The notes beneath the pieces are model-generated. The model worked only from the letters and a program-made list of their open reading frames with translations. It had not been told where the DNA came from and made no database searches. A stretch of 64,000 bases of DNA from Blastobasis lacticolella (taxonomy: Eukaryota; Arthropoda; Insecta; Lepidoptera; Blastobasidae): assembly GCA_905147135.1 (NCBI GenBank), contig LR990041.1, positions 20,087,907 to 20,151,906 of the forward strand, in the 5' to 3' direction. Shown here one piece after another: positions 55,156 to 64,000 of the stretch. Every line of letters starts with the position of its first letter. Position 1 is the first letter of the stretch. A program made the position numbers and the translations under genes.

Positions 55156-56435
55156 TCAGACTTGCACTCCCTTTTGCGGAGGACTAGACGTTAAAAATTA
55201 AGGATTTCTTAATGTTCTTATTATTTGTGTGCAAATCCTAGCCTGTATACAAAATTTTAGTGTCCTAGGACTTCGAGGACTACCTACCTATACCCTAGAC
55301 GTTAAAGTCAATCAGTTAGGCAATCAGTCAGTGTCGAAATCGACGAAGTTTAAAGGCATTATCAAGACCAAAAATATGAGGGTCTGAAAATTCAACGAAA
55401 CCTTAGAGAAAGGGTAGGTAGTTTTGCTCAGCTTGGCTAGGCACGTGCCCCTAGATTTTTTTACCCGACTGTGACAGAAGGAGGGTTATGTAGTTCGAGC
55501 GTATGTGTGTATATGTACTTATGTGATTTTTTTTGGCACATACTACAGCCCTAACGTCTCCATGGATTTTAACATATGAGGTGTTGTTGGATTCGTCTTG
55601 GATTCGCGCGAGTAATAATGGGTAAATTAAAATATAAAAAAGAAGAAGATGGTGGATTTAAGGTGCCTTACTGTGACATACGAAAAACAATTTACTCTAA
55701 AACCAAAGGCTCAAAATAAAGGTAAAGACTTTTTTGCTTTTGAGTTTTTTTCCAAACAGCTCTCGGGGTTTTTATATTTTGTCAGGTAAACAAGTATTCA
55801 TTTTACTTTTAATAAAAAAACCTTGTGTTTACTATGTAATAATAGTGGGATAATGTGTTAAGAATTGTGTCTTCTAGGTATATTATGCAAGAGCAAGAAA
55901 TACGTCATGGTATTTTATGGTGGCTACACTATAATTAGTTTCCGACTAAAATGCTGCGTCACAAAATACTTCGTATTAAATTATTATCCGCCGATTTCTA
56001 GCTACCATGATGCGATACATCACAAGCCATGCGGTGTCCGGCCCAGTACGATTACGGCAACACCCTCTTATCATGGATGTTTTTTTTTGTGCCCAACGCA
56101 TAGGAAATGGGCACCCTCCGGTATAGCGGTTGGGAGGGAGGAGGTGAACTCTCATGAGTACCAGCCGGCAGGTAGGACTGGTTATGCACGACTCGCCAAA
56201 AAAGGGACCTAGGCGCATACGTGCTAAACACCCCCTGGGAGCACCTGTAGCCGGAAGGGCTTTTCAGGTTTCATCGGATGCGACACCCCATAGGGAATGG
56301 ATGTCGTGAATTTTTATTTATTTATTTATTCAATGCCAAGAGCGTAATAGTATATGTACCAAAAGTAAATTTATCAGTACTCATATTATACAAACATAGA
56401 CTAAATAGTAGAGTAGGGGCTTCTCTCTAAATAAT
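55156..56435. other. Gene-free stretch
   Basis: 56080-56310 is GC-richer ('gtgcccaacgcataggaaat', 'gggagcacctgtagccggaa') and may be a LINE 3' end, with a 'tttattta' run after it; I could not identify it. Confidence 0.35.
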
Positions 56436-56439
56436 CATC

Positions 56440-56675
56440 TTGGCGTTAATGTCCCGGTTGTGCTCTAGAGAACGAGGGCCCGGGGTCCGCCTTGAACATG
56501 ATCCATGATTTGGCGATCAGATAATTACAGTGGAGCGACTACTATCTGACCTCCGTGACCCTGCTACCAGGGGAACCTGACCATATTGGATCATGGTTCC
56601 AAATCAGTTGCCTAAGTTTGCAGGTTTCATCACGATGTTTTCCCTCACCGTAAGAGCATCGTTTAGTGTTCTTAG
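56440..56675 (-). mobile_element. SINE S1
   Basis: 'ttggcgttaatgtcccggtt', 'ccttgaacatgatccatgat', 'cctcaccgtaagagcatcg'. Confidence 0.8.
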
Positions 56676-57589
56676 GGGCTTCTCTCTAACTAGCAATAAT
56701 AAGCCACGATCAAGACAATATCCGCTAATGAAGGTATAAGGTTAGTAACATCATTAGGTACTACTTTACTTTACCTGCTGCTCGTGTGAAGCTAGCATAG
56801 TCTTTTAAAAGTCCTACCTATTTTTCAAATGTCTCGATTACAGCCTGTATTCAGGTTTGGAATTAAAAAAAATTATCTGTTACAGTAAAAACCCGTTTTT
56901 AGATTTAAATTTAAACTTTTTACAAATTAATAAATATACCTAAAAGGGTTTTAACTGTAGTCTGTAACATATCGACACTACTGAGTATCGTGATATAATA
57001 CCGATGTCACTCAACAGCATTTCAAGGGTAAACGTCACGCTGGCCGCCGGTCTAAACGTGACCGACCGCTTGCTTGACAACAAATTCAAGTCGCAAAGTT
57101 AAACACTATAATAAAATAATTATTTAACAGAGATAATAAAATATAATGACAAATAAAAAAAAGCCTTACTTACATTAACATAAAAAAAATCTTAGCTAAT
57201 CTAGAAATAAAAATATTTACCCTGGTTCCCCGAAATTGGAAAGGTGCCCAGAAGGCTGGCTAGGTTTAAAGATCATTTATTCTCATTAAAGACATAATTA
57301 GTCACTTATATGAAAATACAATACAGGTACCTAGGTATACAATACCTACTTGGTAGCAATATGAACATTTGCATCGCACAGAACATAAGTAAGGTACTCG
57401 TATAGAATGAAATCTTGATATTAGTACTAGATTGTCACTTCACATTACATTATTAAGAGTCACCAAGTAAGAACCAACGTTCACAGTTGTCAATATTTCA
57501 CCAATACTACGAGCTAAGTATAGTTTCAATTCAATTAGGTAGGATATACTCAGCCAATTTATGGTTGTCCAATAAATAATAATAATGAA

Positions 57590-57660
57590 TATGCTTGGAC
57601 AATTCACACAGCGCCATCTAGCAACAAAGTAAGCAGTTCTTGTATTATGTACGTTAAACA
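57590..57660. repeat. Short dispersed repeat shared with 59845-59930
   Basis: 'tatgcttggacaattcacac' and 'agcgccatctagc' occur in both. Confidence 0.7.
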
Positions 57661-57834
57661 ACTCGTCGCTCAGTTTTGGACTGGAAAAATATAAATAATT
57701 ACAATTAACAAATAAACTACGAGACACGATAAGAAGAAGAACAGACTACTGATGTTTATCAGTAGTTTTTCTTATATACTCTTTAATAATTTCTTATTAT
57801 CCCAGACGTACCAGAAATAAAAATTCTCATTTCA

Positions 57835-57905
57835 ATTTCTGCCTAGCCGAGAACCGCTGCTTGGCAGACAATGTTAACCACTAAACCATGTGAAACCTGT
57901 GGTGT
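57835..57905 (-). mobile_element. SINE S2 fragment
   Basis: 'tttctgcctagccgagaacc', 'gcttggcagaca' and 'ttaaccactaaacca'; decayed B and A box regions. Confidence 0.5.
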
Positions 57906-57974
57906 AGTTTAGCTCTCATAATTAATGGAATCTAAAAAACAGTGATCTGTTTTCACCGTGTTTTTTTTTTTTTT

Positions 57975-58115
57975 TTTTTATGTTACTTAGCAGACAAACA
58001 GGCAAGCGGGCCACCTGATGGAAAGTGGTCACCGCCGCCTATGGACATCAGCAACACCAGGGGAGTCACCAATGCGTTGCCCGCCTCTAAAGAGACCTCT
58101 AATATACCTCTTGAA
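57975..58115 (-). mobile_element. LINE family J 3' end
   Basis: Reverse complement of the end of 60660-62255: 'cagacaaacaggcaagcggg', 'gtcaccgccgcctatggaca', 'cgcctctaaagagacctcta'. Confidence 0.75.
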
Positions 58116-58544
58116 CAATTTTTGACCGAGTGATCTCGGTGCGTTGAGTGCGTGCGCACCGAAACAGCTGCGCATGATTACTAGCCACCATAAAAGGGCC
58201 ACGGACAGCCGCTTGACCAATTAATTTCCATCCATATTAATTTGCGGTTAATACTTGGATTAAAGCCGACATACCTACATAGAGATTCCATGGAAATATG
58301 GGGTTAAGTGACGCTGATGTAGATGTCGATGGAATTATTGATTTGCGACCAGCCTCGGGTATAGCCCGATTGCTGTATGGCTATAGGTATTCTAGCTAAT
58401 CAAATTTCTGAAATTCTTTATTATCGTGTATGGGTGCTCCTTATAATGTAAACTTGGATTTAATACGGACATAACACTTTCCATCAGGACCGCTTGCCTG
58501 TTTGTCTGCCACCCAAAAAAAAAAACAAATAACAATAATAAAAA

Positions 58545-58740
58545 AGAAGTCCCACGCCGCTTCTGTCTATTCGCGAAAGACTCAAAAATTACTGAACGGA
58601 TTTTAATGCGGTTTTCCCCGATATACTATAGACATAATAATATAATATAGTGATATAATATAGTGTGATTCATGAGGAAGGTTCATTCATTTAACATTCC
58701 GCGGCTTAATTCGTAGGCCATTCATTGTTACTAGAAAAAT
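58545..58740. repeat. Dispersed repeat G, second copy
   Basis: 'gaagtcccacgccgcttctg' and 'actgaacggattttaatgcg' match 23490-23760. Confidence 0.5.
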
Positions 58741-58799
58741 ATCATTTACGTATTTTTAGAGTCGGTGCTAGTTAATAGAGATTAATAATAATAACCTAA

Positions 58800-59030
58800 C
58801 CGACAGAAAAAGTTGGATAATTCCCGACCAAGTATACTAAGTTTCTAAGCTACTGGACCGATTTTCATGAAACAAAGCTAAAAACCATCTCGATTACACT
58901 CCGAAATAGAGAAAACCGCATTTCGGTCCATTCCTACGGGAGCTACGATGCCGCAGACAGATACACAAATACACAGATACACACGTCAAACCTATAACAC
59001 CCCTTTTTACTAGTCGGAAGTTAAAACGAG
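58800..59030 (-). repeat. R2 copy
   Basis: 'ccatctcgattacactccga' through 'cacacgtcaaacctataaca' and 'cccctttttactagtcgg'. Confidence 0.7.
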
Positions 59031-59271
59031 TATACATCCACCTCAAATCCTACAACGCATTCGTGACTCCGGGTGCTGCGGGTGTCCACGGGCGGCGGTG
59101 ATCACGCATCATCAGATGATCCGCTTGCTTGCTTTGGCATGTGAGCAAAGCAGCTTTGCTCATATGTATTCCTTATAAGGGAGGATATTTCAATCCTCAG
59201 ATAAAACTTATCTGCCCGATAAGTATCTAATATGGTGCCAAATTAAAATAAACTATAATCTTTCAATTATA

Positions 59272-59734
59272 CAGGGTGTAAAAAGACCGCTAACATTAAT
59301 TGTAACCTCATATTCTACCCATGAAACTGAACAACTTTCCCCAAGAAACATACCCACGGAAACTCATAGTTTAGGCAGAAATCGAGATTAAAAAAAAAGT
59401 TGCATTTTTGTACTAAACAATATCAAGTATCGATAACTACATCGTTAACAATTAATTTAGACACTCAAAGTTCTAATTTAAGTTGAAATTAAAGCACTTT
59501 AAGTAAAAGCACGCAATGTAAAGCGTGCTGGCCGGCCGGTCGCGCGGGGTCAGTGGCCACTGGTCACGTGTGCGAGCGAGAGGCATGCGCCGGACGATGT
59601 ACATTACGCGTCGCAATTAATGATTTATTTTAGGTAGCGAAAGTCATTTCCGCGGTTGTTTCTTGGGGAAAGTTGTTTAGTTTCATGGGTAGAATATGGG
59701 GTTTCAATAATGCTAGCGGTCTTTTTACACTCTG
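59272..59734. mobile_element. mariner-type MITE with about 95-bp TIRs and TA target duplication
   Basis: Left CAGGGTGTAAAAAGACCGCT, right reverse complement CAGAGTGTAAAAAGACCGCT. The arms remain similar through 'attctacccatgaaact' and 'ctttccccaagaaac'. TA is present at 59270-59271 and 59735-59736. The centre is GC-rich and non-coding. Confidence 0.85.
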
Positions 59735-59929
59735 TATATAAAGTATTGATATGATTTTATTTTAGCCGCACAATAACTTATTAGACTGACATGTTTTACC
59801 TGAGGATTGGAAAATCGGCCCTAAATAATTGATACATAAAATAAATAAATATGCTTGGACAATTCACACAGCGCCATCTAGCCCCAAAGTAAGCAAAGCT
59901 TGTGTTATGTGCGTTAGATAACTGATAAA

Positions 59930-60140
59930 CTCATCATCATCATATCAGCCGAAAGACCACTGCGGGGCTTAGGCCTCCCACAGAGATCCCCACAAAGGCC
60001 GGTCCTGTGCCTTCTGCATCCAGCTGGTACCGGAGATCTTTATCAGGTCGTCAGTCCACCTTTTGTGATATAACATAATCTTGTCTAACACCTCGCTGCA
60101 GCTGAAGAGGCTCTGAGGTCTTGTCCTGGAGACGAACTGA
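59930..60140 (-). mobile_element. LINE tail (family C)
   Basis: 'catcatatcagccgaaagac', 'acagagatccccacaaaggc', 'atccagctggtaccggagat'. Confidence 0.65.
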
Positions 60141-60289
60141 CATAGTGGCGTTTTCATACAAACACTTCAATGCTTCGATATATCGATAGTCAATTTGGAA
60201 CCGCTGTAGAGACTGGAGCACCGCCCAAGTTTCGATAAACTATTTATATACTTTTAAATACATACTTATATGTACATATAACACCCAGA

Positions 60290-60385
60290 CTCAGATAATC
60301 CAAATTTCTGCACTGCCGGGAATCGAACCGGGGATCTGCGTGGCAGACCAACCAACTGAACCACTCAGGTCGTCGAAGTAATTGA
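60290..60385 (-). mobile_element. SINE S2 (tRNA-Gly-like), antisense
   Basis: 'atttctgcactgccgggaat', 'cgaaccggggatctgcgtgg' and 'ccaactgaaccactcaggtc' give near-intact B and A boxes on the minus strand. Confidence 0.75.
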
Positions 60386-60523
60386 TATTGTTGTGTTTTA
60401 TTAGCAATAAAGTGTTTATTTGTCTATCTCGTTTGCCTCCTTCAATAATAAAAAAATACACATAAATACACGCAGAAACATCCGCATCCTAAACATTCTA
60501 GAAGGCTATTATTAGGATCAATT

Positions 60524-60547
60524 CACACCGGAGTGGCAGTGGTCGGC
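60524..60547 (+). repeat. 24-bp motif with an inverted perfect partner at 63068-63091
   Basis: CACACCGGAGTGGCAGTGGT plus four more bases, exactly reverse-complementary to 63068-63091. Possibly ends of one element or two fragments of the same repeat. Confidence 0.85.
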
Positions 60548-60659
60548 CGCGCCCAACTCAGCAAAAGAGCCGCCAGATCCAAGCAACACATAGGCCAGAT
60601 AACAGTTCAAAATTTACTAATAATCAGTTTCAATATACTGCTTGGTGCTGAATAACTTG

Positions 60660-62255
60660 ACGTGTGCTTCTCTCCCTAGACATCCGGAAGTCCAGTGGCC
60701 TGACGGCATTCCGGCTATTGTTCTTAAAAAATGTGCTCCCGAGTTGTCCCCCGTGCTAATGCGTTTATTCGAGCTTTCCTATACCACTGGAACGGCGCCG
60801 TGTTCGTGGAAGCTAGCCCTTGTGCATCCGATAGCATCCAAGAAGGGTGATAATTCAGACCCATCACATTAAAGGCCTATATCTGTAACCTCCTTGCTCT
60901 CTAAGGTGATGGAGCAGGTTATCAATATCCAGCTCCTCGAATACCTAGAGGACCACCAGCTGATCAGTGACTACAATGATAGATTTTGCAATGGTCGCTC
61001 AGCTGATTACCTTCTTGTGTACCTAACGCACCGGTGGGCTGAGCCATTCGTGAGCTAGGGGGAGGCTCTGGCTGCCAGTCTTGACATAGCCAAGGCATTT
61101 GATCGGGTCTGACATAGGGCACTACTATCAAAACTCCCGAAGTACAGTATCCCAAGGGGCTCTGCAATTGGGTATCTAGCTTCGTGTCTGGACGAAGCAT
61201 CCAAGTCGTTGTCGATGGATGCTGCTCCGATACCAAGACTTTAAATACTGGAGTACCCCAAGGTTCAGTGCTATCTCTCACGCTGTTTCTTCTCCATATC
61301 AATGATATGCTGAATATCCCTAGTATTTATTGTTATGCGGATGACAGTACTGGAGATGCTAGTTATATTGGCCGAGCGAATGTCCCTCGTTCCCAGTTGT
61401 CGGAAAGCCGAATTAGACTTGTGTCGAATATCAAACATTTCTTGGAGCAAGTTGCTTAGTAGGGCAGACAAAACCTGGTCCAATTCAACCCCTCGAAGAC
61501 ACAGGTCTGCGCATTTTCCGCTAAAATAGATCCGCCCGCAACGCGCACATAGTGCCGCAGTTTCAAGGAACACTCCTCTCCATCTCAAAAAGTATCGGGA
61601 TTCTCGGTGTCGACATATTGGATAGCGTGCGATTCCGTCACCTAGAAGGCAAGGACAAACTGGCTTCGAAAAAGCTTGGAGTGCTTAACCGGTCAAAGCG
61701 ATACTTCAATCCAGGGCAGCGCCTGCTGCTGTACAAGGCACAAGTGCGGCCTCATACGGAGTATTGTTCCATCTTTGGGCCGGCGAAACTGCCGACCTGC
61801 TTAATCCTCTGGACTCCGTACAGAGACGCGCCGTACGAATTGTCGATGATTCCATACAAACAAGCAAGTTGGAACCACTGGCAAACCGAAGGGACTTTGG
61901 CTCCCTGTGTGTGTTCTATCGGCTGTACAATGGGGAGTGTTCCGAGGAACTTTTCGATCTGGTGCCTATATCACAATTCCGTCATCGCACCACCCGCCGT
62001 GAGCTGGGTACTTATTCTCACTACGTAGACCCTCTGTTGGTCACGACGCGAAGGTTCGAAAGAGCGTTTATCGCTCGAACGATTCGGATTTGGAATGAGT
62101 TTCCTTTGGACAATGACATGGGATCGTTCAAGAGGTATATTAGAGGTTTCTTCAGAGGCGGGTGACTCCCCTGGTGTTGCTGATGTCCATAGGCGGCGGT
62201 GACCACTTTCCATCAGGTGGCCCGCTTTTCTATTTGTCTGCCGAATAACATAAAA
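60660..62255 (+). pseudogene. Decayed jockey-like LINE (family J), RT to 3' end
   Basis: Fragments in order over three frames: 'DGIPAIVLKKCAPELSPVLM', 'RPISVTSLLSKVMEQVINIQ', 'LAASLDIAKAFDRV', 'NTGVPQGSVLSLTLFLLHIN', 'IYCYADDST', 'KLGVLNRSKRYFNPGQRLLL', 'VRPHTEY' and 'IRIWNEFPLDNDMGSFKRYI'. The RT box YADD is intact but the gene has several stops and frameshifts. The 3' UTR (62165-62255) defines the family J tails scattered in the window. Confidence 0.85.
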
Positions 62256-62679
62256 AAAACTTATTTTCTGAACTCTTCAAGCTGTATTGCATGTCATATC
62301 AAAACCAGTTGTTCAGTAGCTGAATATTTGTTCTTTGTTAGGTTTTGCAAAGCAGGACGCTGCACGATTGAAAACAAGTAAGCTCTTACAACGAAATTAT
62401 AGCGATTTAAGGGCAGGATGCGTTAACAGCTTATAGCGTTAACAAACATGAATTGAAGATTTTTATTAAGAAAATAACTGTGAAAACTTATAAGGCTTCG
62501 AGTCGAGTCGTCGAAAGTTCAAGTACGAGTCGAAGTTTTACGGTTGAAGAGGATTCCGTACATTGTAATCTTAATTATGGAGAGCTTCGAGAATGGGGCT
62601 TTGAGAGCTCGTTCTTAGTCTCGGGCCAGTACAGTCTGCAGTCGTATGAGCGTCCGATTCTTTTAAACAATACTATAGA

Positions 62680-62965
62680 TAGACTGTGAGGGTGACGTAG
62701 ATTATCCTACGTCCTCGGGTTGAAGAGTAAAGAAGAAATTTAGGAGACCAACAAAATGTTGATCTGCCCGTGCACAACTTGCATCATAGTCATTTCTTTT
62801 TTGTCACTATTTTGTGTCTGGAAAGCGAAACTGCCAAGAGGATGCGAGGCAGACTGTCGCTGCGAAAAGTCAAAGTATGGGACACTAAAAAAATATTTTT
62901 TACGTTTTGTGAGTATCCTAAACGCGATGATGAAAGATAACCTACGGCGCCCTGACAGTCTACTA
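62680..62965. mobile_element. MITE family F, two-ended copy
   Basis: Left 'tagactgtgagggtgacgta'; right reverse complement 'gtagactgtcagggcgccgt'. The inside is shared with 24655-24900 and 49545-49870 ('gatctgcccgtgcacaac'). Confidence 0.75.
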
Positions 62966-63094
62966 GACATACACACATACATAGAGCTCACGCCTGTGTC
63001 CCACATATATGAATTCCCTAATGGAGATAAAGTTAAAATAGTGTGACAGTGAAACAGCCGCTGCGCTGCCGACCACTGCCACTCCGGTGTGGAG

Positions 63095-64000
63095 AGAGCC
63101 TTTTTATCTCCGCAACTTGAAGTAATTTTCATGCTTCCGAGACAATTTGCGCCATAATCACAGTTAAGTTATATGTTTCGGTAGAGAAACTCGATGTGAA
63201 ATTGTTGATACTTAAGTACCTACATTCAAAGGGTAGAATTAAAAAACCGACAAAGACGTGTCGGGCTACGTGCAGTATAGGGTTCGGTAATTGCCTGTCA
63301 AAATATGCATGTTTGATACTATAAACACATTACAAAGTTACAAATGCACCTAGCTCCTAAACAACTTGTATGAAATATTTGCTAATCCAACTACACTTTA
63401 ATTGACTACTTTTTCTGATGTTAGTAAAAAAAATATTTTTCTGATCTTTACTTTGCTTTGCTACATAGCATTATTTCTTGGCTACATAGCATTATTAATC
63501 ATGATTCTAAACCTATGGGAAGTAACCTATTTTTTATTTCTTTGCGAGCGTCAAAATGTGTGGCATAAATTGAGCATAAACGGCCGTATCTTTTGATTGC
63601 ATTGACTTAGAAGTTTGATTTTTTTCACTGCTTCAAAGGATTGCAGACCTGAATATTTATTAATTAATTAATTTCAGCTTTTCTGACGTCTCTGTTGCTT
63701 CTTCCACATTCATACAATATTTTGTCATGCATCTATGTCAAATTTCTTTGATTGTGACTAAGCGCTGACGAGACCCAACGTCTCACCTATTTAACCAGTT
63801 CAAATGAACAAAGAAGTATTCTTATAAACAATTTATTATTCTTTAGTGTCACTAAGTATTACCGCATACCGTAACCAGCGGACAGTCTCACGCAAGCAAG
63901 AAAATAAATTATACTTCGCAGAAGTTATTACGTACCTAGTATTTATAAACATCCCATCTCTGGTATTCATAACTATAGGTATGTTTGTCTACGATTCTTT
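63095..64000. other. Gene-free AT-rich end of window
   Basis: Only a 64-codon hydrophobic frame (63402-63596) without family resemblance; a small tandem 'ggctacatagcattat' pair occurs near 63460-63495. Confidence 0.4.

Overview
The window looks like insect nuclear DNA, most likely from a moth or butterfly. It is intron-rich and AT-rich, and crowded with repeat types common in Lepidoptera: tRNA-derived SINEs with intact A and B boxes, many 5'-truncated non-LTR retrotransposons (LINEs), short Helitron-like elements ending in CTAG, and MITEs. No bacterial operon, CRISPR array or true tRNA gene is seen. The assignment to Lepidoptera comes from repeat character and codon context, not from a database search.

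Two host genes are supported. (1) 8710-20879 (+) is an 11-exon gene for a GRIP-domain golgin, the GCC1/GCC88 orthologue. I assembled its exons by splice phase into one 616-residue reading frame. (2) 28901-30007 (-) is an intronless 368-residue ELAV/Hu-family RNA-binding protein with three RRMs, followed downstream by about 3 kb of AT-rich, nearly repeat-free DNA that is probably its 3' UTR. The genes are tail to tail, separated by about 5 kb of repeats.

Layout: 1-575 is a SINE nested in an older repeat. 1.7-6.2 kb is a near-complete LINE with both ORFs open. 6.3-8.2 kb is a nest of LINE fragments, a TIR element, a tandem duplication and a PIF/Harbinger-like MITE. 8.7-20.9 kb is GCC1, whose introns hold SINEs, LINE tails, Helitrons, MITEs and a minisatellite straddling an exon-intron junction. 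21-25.6 kb is repeats. 25.8-30 kb is the ELAV-family gene and its presumed 3' UTR. From 30.5 kb to the end the window is intergenic and repeat-dominated. It includes a 1.46-kb TIR element carrying a GGACCT-type array (34-35.4 kb), a YLDD-type LINE relic split by a Helitron (45.0-47.5 kb), two decayed LINEs (51.7-52.6 and 60.6-62.2 kb), a mariner fossil (54.3-54.6 kb) and a mariner-type MITE (59.3 kb).

No new multi-gene system is apparent. The most unusual structures are the 89-bp minisatellite that multiplies the 5' splice site of GCC1 exon 6, the TIR element carrying an array, a cryptic 16-bp periodic array at 39.8 kb, and a perfect 30-bp foldback at 23.4 kb.
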